Below are positions 57,701 through 64,000 of a stretch of DNA of 64,000 nt, one piece after another; positions within the stretch are counted from its first letter, which is position 1, and every line of letters starts with the position of its first letter. Source of the DNA: Populus alba. Lineage: Eukaryota; Streptophyta; Magnoliopsida; Malpighiales; Salicaceae. The notes beneath the pieces are model-generated. The model saw nothing but the letters and a program-made list of their open reading frames with translations, ran no database searches and was not told the DNA's origin. The stretch spans positions 558,001 through 622,000 of the forward strand of contig NC_133293.1 of NCBI RefSeq assembly GCF_005239225.2. Direction: 5' to 3'. Made by a program: the position numbers and the translations under genes.

Positions 57701-59912
57701 GTGATGGAAATAATGTAGTCATGTATTTTATGTTTATTTGTTGCATCATCCTTGGCTAGTGGTGCTTCTATCCTATCTGCAATTACGGTTTGTTCCTTGG
57801 AGGCAAGGGCAGGATCACTTTTTTTTTTTTTTTTTTTTATTTGAGACTAGCTGTTTGATGTTGGCTGCGGTGAAGGGTAGGAACCGAAATGCATATGGGC
57901 ATGGATTATGCTTGATATTGGTTATTCCTTTTTGTTTCACAGTGACATTTTTCTTGAGTAGATATTCAAGGAGTATGTGGCACCCTACTTATATACCATG
58001 AAAAGTTAGACAGTGGCATTCGAAGGTTTTCTGAAAACTTTTGCCCCGCTGATGCAAATTAATCTCAAATCTAATTTTATAGGCTACAGAATTAGCATTT
58101 CCATCAGGATCTTACTGTTTGATGCTACTGGAGGTTTCTTGCTGCAGATAGTCGATGCAAGACTAGTGAAAATTATATTCAGAGGTAGAATGGGTAATAT
58201 TGTAGTGTTGTGTGCCATGACATAAGGTAAACAATCCTCATGTTCAGGTTCAGAGGATGATATGATCTCAAATAATTACTTGTTTGAATTCTGCATGGAA
58301 GAAAGAAATTATAATTAGGAACTTAAGGTGAACAGCTGTCTCGCAAATCAAATGGGATCTCTAAGAAAGGTATATCGTTTCAAGCGATGATAAAAGAAAG
58401 GAAACAAGTAGATTGTCAAGGAAAGTCTGTAAATAAAATAGTAAAAAAAAAAAAATGTAAATAAGATAATTTTAATTGAATATGTGAAATCTTCGTATTG
58501 TAGTGGATTGCTTTCTATATTTCCTGGTTGATCTGGACTTTTATTAGTTTGGTTGATCTTATTATTCATGTGAAAAATTATTGTTCTTATTTAATATTTT
58601 TATCTTTATTTCTCAGTGTGGAAGTGAAAAACTATGGTTCTTGTTTAATCCACGCATGGATGTTTGTATTTTGGGTATAAACAATAAATGACGTGGCGAG
58701 AAAGCGAGGTTACAAAAATCCATCGACCTTTAACATGTTAGCTAATTAAATCATTTAAAAAACCAAGCGTGTTCTGACTTTTAGGTGTATCGCATAAATT
58801 TCCATAACCCGCAATGTTTAATCCATAACAAGGCATCCGCAGCGATTTAATATTATTTTTTATAAATATAAAAAAATATAAAAAATATTTTAAATTTTTT
58901 AAGTTTGGCAATCATGTTCGAATTGAATCTAGCAATCATGTGAGATCTAAGCAAATTTAATATGATAATTATATCAAACCTAAGATTCAAGTGTGTTGGA
59001 TTTAGTATTATCACTAGACCCCATATATTTGGGTCTGTCGGCAATGCTAAATCCAAGTCTATTGTGTTTGGTGACCATGCAAAATCAAAGCTACTTGGAT
59101 CTGGTAAATGATCGTCATATTTAAGTAAACAACAAACAAATAAAAAATAATTGAACATTTTAATTGTTAGAAGAGAGAGAAAAAAAACAATTAATTACTA
59201 ATAGCAATCCAATCATAATATATTTATATGTGTTGCACCATGTAAAAAAGGGTATGATTGTACATCTATCTAAATTGTGAGTGGCCAAATTTGGCTATAG
59301 AAAGGCGTTTTCATGCACCTTTTTAATGGCGCAAACGCTATCCACTCACTGAGACGTGTGGAACACACACCAATTACTTTTTCCACACACATCAATAGCT
59401 TTTTAAATAAAAAATAGAAAAGACAATATAACAATATTAAAATACTCTTCATGATGCTTTTAATCACACCATATCCCAAAAAAATTTATTGTCACAATTT
59501 ACAGTAATCTATATTTAGAACTACTGTAAAAACTCCACGCTATTTAGAAAATCTTACTATTATAATCTATAATAATTTAATCTAGAGCAATAGTTAAAAC
59601 TCCCCACGCCACAGTTAAAACTCCACGTCATTTATCTTTCTTTGTAATTTCACTAATCCTATGAGTAGTAACTAGCTCATTCATCTCTTTTATAAAACCT
59701 TCAGCAAAACCATAGATTCTTAAAACGAAATAAACTAAGAACCTTGAGCTCCCTTTCTCCTTTCAACTCCAGTGATGGCATCTTCCCTTTCCACTCCACA
59801 AAATCCTACCATCGTGACTTGTTTCCAAAATTGATTGATTGAAAAAAATGCAATAACACTTCGGTGGAGAATAGCAATGCTAGAAGATTTTTGACGAGAT
59901 CCAACTGCTTAG
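57701..59912. other. intergenic DNA, no gene seen
   Basis: No coding frame has recognisable domains. 58840-59110 contains GGATTTAGTATTATCACTAG and TTGGGTCTG phrases reminiscent of the Helitron-like end regions, but without hairpin or CTAG end. At 59774 an ATG opens a short plastid-targeting-like start (MASSLSTPQNPTIVTCF) that stops after 19 codons, possibly a gene fragment. Confidence 0.4.
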
Positions 59913-60203
59913 TGTCAAAGAACCAATTCAACCCAAAAGTTTAAGCTGTTAGGTGAGGCTCCAAGATATGATTTATATTATTCTCTAACACCCCCCCTCA
60001 AGTGAAAGCCCTTTGGGCTTAAAACTTGCACATGCCCACATTACCTTGTGCTTAATTTTATCAAAATAAATGGGGATGATGAGATTCGAACTCGTGACCG
60101 CTTGGTCATTAAAGCTCTGATACCATGTCAAAGAACCAATTCAACTCAAAAACTTAAGCTGTTAGGTGAGACTCCAAGATATGATTTATATTATTCTCTA
60201 ACA
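59913..60203 (-). mobile_element. complete TRIM (terminal-repeat retrotransposon in miniature)
   Basis: Two 78-bp direct repeats (59913-59990, 60126-60203) differ at four positions by eye. Both flanks are CTTAG (59908-59912, 60204-60208), an exact 5-bp target duplication. On the minus strand the LTR is TGTTAGAGAATAATATAAAT to TTCTTTGACA, followed at once by TGGTATCAGAGC (60125-60114), the initiator-tRNA primer site, and the internal part ends in a purine tract CACTTGAGGGGGGG. It encodes nothing and would depend on proteins in trans. Confidence 0.95.
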
Positions 60204-61189
60204 CTTAGAATCCCAAAGGAATTGTTGGCTGCATTTTTTATTTTATTTTTTGTTTTGTTTCATGTTCATGTTTTAGGACTTACATTTTGCTACTTTTTCT
60301 TCAACAAAGAAGTAAAGAATATCACAAACATTTGAACATCCTGGAAAGTCTGCATATTCACCCATGTGAAGATCTTCCTTCACTTGGGATTTCACAGCTG
60401 CCTTGATCTCATTATCTTTAGATACCAATGAACCAACAAATGGAGGAACTTGTCATGGACTATCGAAACTGTAACCCTTACAAACCAGATGGGGATAAAA
60501 GCTTGACGAAAAGACTTGGGATTAGTTTTAGAAAGAATTTTTGCCTAGGCTTCTTTGCTATTGTAATGAACAATCTTTATTGTTTTATACCTTTCACAAT
60601 TCCATGAACGCAATCTGCATCTCTTGATTTTGTGTTTGAAATCCAACCTATTTAATTCTTAGTTTTTGATCCATTGAGCTATAACTGCCATGTAACAGGT
60701 TCAATCATTACTATATCTTGCAAATTATTCATGCGAGTAATTTAACTAATTCTATAAATTTTAAAATTATCAAACATATAAACTTTACAAATTAACTACT
60801 AAGTTAATAAACAAAAATTAACTACCAAGTTAATAAACAACCCGCATATCTCCAGCTTCATTTTCCTATGCCAATATTTAACCAAGAGATCCTTGTGCAG
60901 CGTAAATGTACAACCTCAAAGGCTTTAATGGTTTCGGTGAAACCAACTCTAGAGGTGACCGATGAAGGGACAGTCGGGCTACAAGTCATCCACCTCAGTA
61001 GAAGACCTGTCACTTGTTATTAAAAAAAAAAAAAAAACGAGCTACTTAACTAATAAACACCTAAATATATAAACTATTCATGTCATGTAAGGAGATTACA
61101 TGAATAATACATACTAAATTCTGACTTTTTCTATAAATAGTAGCTTATTCCATGGAGGACTCCTACTCTAATTAGGACCGCATCTTTTA
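60204..61189. other. intergenic DNA, no gene seen
   Basis: Mixed-composition DNA with short frames only. One duplication of AATTAACTACNAAGTTAATAAACAA is seen near 60787-60840. Confidence 0.45.
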
Positions 61190-61640
61190 ATTGATTATGT
61201 GAACTCTTATTGTTTTGGTCAATTGCTTCCCATCTTCTATTGTTGATCTGGAATCATAAGAAAAACATAGCAGAGGATGGTGGTGAATTAATTCTCTTTT
61301 ATTGGAATGAAGAAAGAAAACGCGAGCAAAAGGATTACAGTACGTAGGCAGGGGTACCTTATATACAATCAACAATTGTGTTTAACTAGGAGAAGTTTTT
61401 TCTCCATAAACCCAAGAATCCTTTCCTTCTTTGAGACATTTGATCAAGCACCCACCGCTTCTGCTGAGTTTCCATCTTGATTGCTCAACATTACTGTTGC
61501 AAATTGCATGAGTTTCCATCTTGATTGCAGAGCATTACTGTTGGAGCAAGGTTTCCATCTAGGTTTCAGGACATTACCGTTGCAGAGTGCATGGTTGTAG
61601 CTCCCTCTTATGCTGAGTTTCCATCTTGAATGCAGAGCAT
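61190..61640 (-). repeat. probable 3' LTR and leader of the decayed copia element, with a minisatellite
   Basis: TATATAAGG and AATAAAAG on the minus strand suggest LTR promoter and polyadenylation signals. Inside, GAGTTTCCATCTTGATTGC then AGCATTACTGTTGGAGCAA recurs with starts near 61466, 61510, 61550 and 61615 (irregular spacing 44, 40, 65). Confidence 0.5.
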
Positions 61641-62205
61641 TACGGTTGGAGCAAGGTCGTGGTAAGTGTCTTTATGGAAAAGATTAGCGTTGTGAAACCC
61701 TGCTGTGTGAAGACATTGGCATGGCTGCTGTCCTTAACAGGTGGATGGCTATTATGATGCGCCCACAAACTTAGCCGGGGCTGGAGGCAAAGTTTGGATT
61801 GAAACCGAAGCATAGACGCTTTGGAGAATGGCTTACTGAAGAGGTCAGCAACTTGATCAGTAGAGGAGATGTGTTGAGTTATGAGATGCCTAAAAGCAAC
61901 TCGTTCACGTACAAAGCGATAGTCTAATTCAATATGCTTACCGCGAGCATAAAACACCGGCTTAATAGTCATGTGAAGAGCACTAAGATTGTCAGAGAAG
62001 AGAACCTGGAGGTGCTACGGGGATGTGAAGGTCTCTAAGGATAAAGCTTAGCCAAGTAAGTTGAGCTGTAGTATTGGCCATGGCATGATACTCCACTTTA
62101 GTGTTGGAGCGTGAGATAGTGGGTTGCTTTTTTGCACAAAATAAGATTCTGACCAAGAAAAATGCAATTTCAAATGTGCAATTGAAAAACATAATTAACA
62201 TATCT
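61640..62205 (-). pseudogene. copia RNase H remnant
   Basis: 62201-61992 includes SRSNTKVEYHAMANTTAQLT and WLSFILRDLHIPV. After a frame change, 61972-61640 gives RGKHIELDYRFVRERV, FRHLITQHISSTDQVADLFS and KPFS. This is the C-terminal half of copia RNase H, with the usual end of pol. Confidence 0.85.
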
Positions 62206-62500
62206 TAACGTGTTAGTATGAGATATTATAGGAACCAACAATCTCTTGAAAGAAGCTAGGATCTTTCAAAGGATCGACATAGAAGATTTATTGTTTATTT
62301 AAAAGTGTTGTTATGGTTATTTTTCAAAGTGTTTTTTACTCAGAAAAGTATTAAAATATATTTTTTTATTTTTAAAAAATTATTTTTGATATTAGTAATC
62401 AAAATAATCTAAAAATATTAAAAAAATATTAATTTAAAATATAAAAAATACTTTTAAAATATAAAAACAAACGTGAACTCTAGTCTTTGCTTCAAAGGTG
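62206..62500. repeat. AT-rich dispersed repeat inserted in the copia pol
   Basis: The block interrupts pol between RT and RNase H. It carries TTTTAAAAAATTATTTTTGA then TATTAGTAATCAAAATAATC, the family phrase shared with the repeat near 46850 and others. The sequence TTTGATATTAG...CAAA there is a good example of its core. Confidence 0.5.
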
Positions 62501-62509
62501 TGCTTATAA

Positions 62510-63235
62510 GTTTACAGTCCACCATGGCAGCCCATTCAAGATTGGGACAAATGAAGACCACTGCTAGTTTGAGGAATTTCAATTCCAAGAAATTGATGAA
62601 CAAGCACTAAATCTTTCATTGCAAATTCACGGCTCAGTAATTGAATTTAAAGCTTGTGACAAGAGTAGTCGTGGATCTTGTAAGAAGAACGTCATCTACG
62701 TAGAAAATAAGGATTAGTGTGACATAATCAGATCGTAAAAAATAAATAAATAAGGATCTGCAAGACTATAGTGAAACCCAAATCTCAGAAGAAAAGTGCT
62801 AAACTGATTAAACCAAGCACGGGGTGCCTGTTTCAATCCTTAAAGGGCACAATTGAGTTTGCAGACATGGTGTGGTAGTTTGGGGTCTGTCATGTCTGGT
62901 GATTGCTCCATATAAATGTCCTCTGAAGGCAAACCATGCAAGAATGCATTCCTTACGTCAAGTTGCTGAATAGTCCAATGCTTAACAAGCCCTATGGTAA
63001 TGATCATGCGAATGGTGCCAGGTTTGACAACGAGAGAAAAGGTTTCAGTATAATCTACACCATCAATTTGATGGAATCCTTGTGCAACAATCGGAGCTTT
63101 AAGTCGATCGAGAGAGCCATCAGGTTTGAGTTTAGTTTTAAAAACACATTTTGAACCAATGCCATTCATGAGAGGATTGCAAGGGACAAGTGACCAGGTC
63201 TGATTTTGATGTAAAGATGCAAGTTCTTCCTCCAT
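62510..63235 (-). pseudogene. copia reverse transcriptase remnant
   Basis: 63235-62840 reads MEEELASLHQNQTWSLVP, SKCVFKTKLKPDGSLDRLKA, GVDYTETFSLVVKP and QQLDVRNAFLHG, the N-terminal RT part. From about 62720 FYVDDVLL gives the catalytic YVDD, and MKDLVLVHQFLGIEIPQTSS follows near 62625-62560 in another frame. Frameshifts and stops separate the pieces. Confidence 0.85.
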
Positions 63236-63428
63236 AGCAGCCTTCTATCCTTGGTGAGCCAAGGCAGAGCAAACAGTGCGGGGCTCACGAGGAACATTAG
63301 TAGAGGCAATAGATATTAATGCATACTTGGGGTTGGGCTTGAGAATTCCATGTTGAGATCGTGTCATCATTGGATGAGAAGCATGTGCAGGAACATGAGG
63401 TGGTGTCGGAGGAGTGACAGAGGCAGCC

Positions 63429-63972
63429 TTAATGATAAATATAAAGAGTAGAGGGAGCTATTTGACAGTCAGCTTCAGCTTGGGAAGGTAGTGTTTGTGG
63501 TTTGTGAGTTGCATATGATGTAGGAGGGGTAGTCTCCATTGTATGTGTAGGCACAACATCATGAAAAGGCAGTGATGGTGTTATGAGTGGAACATCAAAA
63601 GATTGGGAAGACCACTGCTGAAGCATGGCTGTAGGCAGACACACAGATGAAGATTTTAGCAAAGACATTTCTGCAGAACTGTCAGTAGCAGGAGGTATCC
63701 AAGAGTTGAAAAATACTTATTACATGAGATGAAGGCAAGGTGGTGCCAGTGGAATGAGTTTTTCTGTATGGAAAAACTAATTCGTCAAAGACAACATGGT
63801 AGGAGATGATAAATTGTTTACTTGTAGGATGAAAGCATTTATATTCTTTATATTTATCATTATAACCTAAAAAAATGCAAAGCACAGTTTTAGGATCAAA
63901 CCTATAATGTCTTATATTCCAAGTATAAGGAAAGCATTTAGAGCCAAAGGCACGAAGTGAAGAATAAACCAA
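63429..63972 (-). pseudogene. copia integrase C-terminal part and linker
   Basis: 63972-63682 reads YSSLRAFGSKCFPYTWNI, FDPKTVLCIFLGYNDKYKEY and KCFHPTSKQFIISYHVVFDE, the conserved segment just after the copia integrase core. 63668-63429 is the low-complexity, Pro/Thr/Ser-rich linker before RT. Stops separate the parts. The core lies past the window end. Confidence 0.85.
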
Positions 63973-64000
63973 TGCATTGTTGGAGAATTCTGACCGGTGA

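Larger units (their letters stand above)
61190..64000 (-). mobile_element. Ty1/copia element, decayed, running off the window end
   Basis: From the right edge leftwards the minus strand gives integrase C-terminal part, RT and RNase H, then a non-coding and LTR-like region with a TATATAAGG motif near 61362 and an AATAAAAG signal near 61298. The order is copia. It is a different family from the element at 42674. The left limit is approximate and the 5' half is outside the window. Confidence 0.75.

Noticed and set aside
60048..60335. Frame with DDEIRTRDRLVIKALI as a protein
   Set aside because: It is the internal part of the TRIM, read over the primer site; this peptide is a known artefact of such elements.

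Overview
The window is nuclear DNA of a flowering plant. Its genes are split by GT-AG introns, its intergenic DNA is AT-rich and full of long A/T runs, and most of its length is plant transposons (Ty3/gypsy, Ty1/copia, TRIM, CACTA, hAT-like and Helitron-like). Protein and repeat style suggest a woody eudicot, most likely a poplar or willow relative; that is an inference from family resemblance, not something tested.

Layout. 1-782: window edge with one weak possible exon. 783-8864: a complete but dead Ty3/gypsy element of the Tat type, with both LTRs, PBS, PPT and a near-perfect 5-bp target duplication. 9305-14971: a decayed CACTA element with CACTA ends and an ATT target duplication, holding remnants of both of its genes on the minus strand. 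17067-18711: a non-autonomous hAT-like element with an exact 18-bp terminal inverted repeat, an exact 8-bp target duplication and a large internal array that reverses direction. About 18855-21127: a Helitron-like element with a hairpin and CTAG end. 23307-34058: a 20-exon phospholipase D zeta gene (PX-PH-HKD) on the minus strand, the main host gene; one exon carries a 1-base insertion that breaks the frame. 34973-35234: one exon-sized fragment of the carbamoyl-phosphate synthase small subunit gene. 38464 to about 40680: a second Helitron-like element of the same family, pointing the opposite way. 42367-46560: a 102-bp minisatellite split by a copia element (42674-46246) that has lost gag and protease but keeps a nearly readable integrase-RT-RNase H. 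49400-54700: LTR and gag debris of at least two or three gypsy elements. 55969-56538: a single-exon gene for a 189-residue glycine-rich protein, followed by a 264-bp tandem repeat. 59913-60203: a complete 291-bp TRIM. 61190-64000: a second copia element, decayed and cut by the window end.

Only two features look like host protein genes: the PLD zeta gene and the glycine-rich gene. PLD zeta enzymes hydrolyse membrane phospholipids to phosphatidic acid and are known in plants for roles in membrane trafficking, root growth and phosphate starvation. No operon-like or obviously new gene system is present. The most useful leads are the frameshift in the PLD gene, the inverted-array hAT-like element, the pair of related Helitron-like elements either side of the PLD locus, and the minisatellite interrupted by a copia insertion. 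All exon boundaries were placed by hand from reading frame, GT-AG sites and family resemblance.
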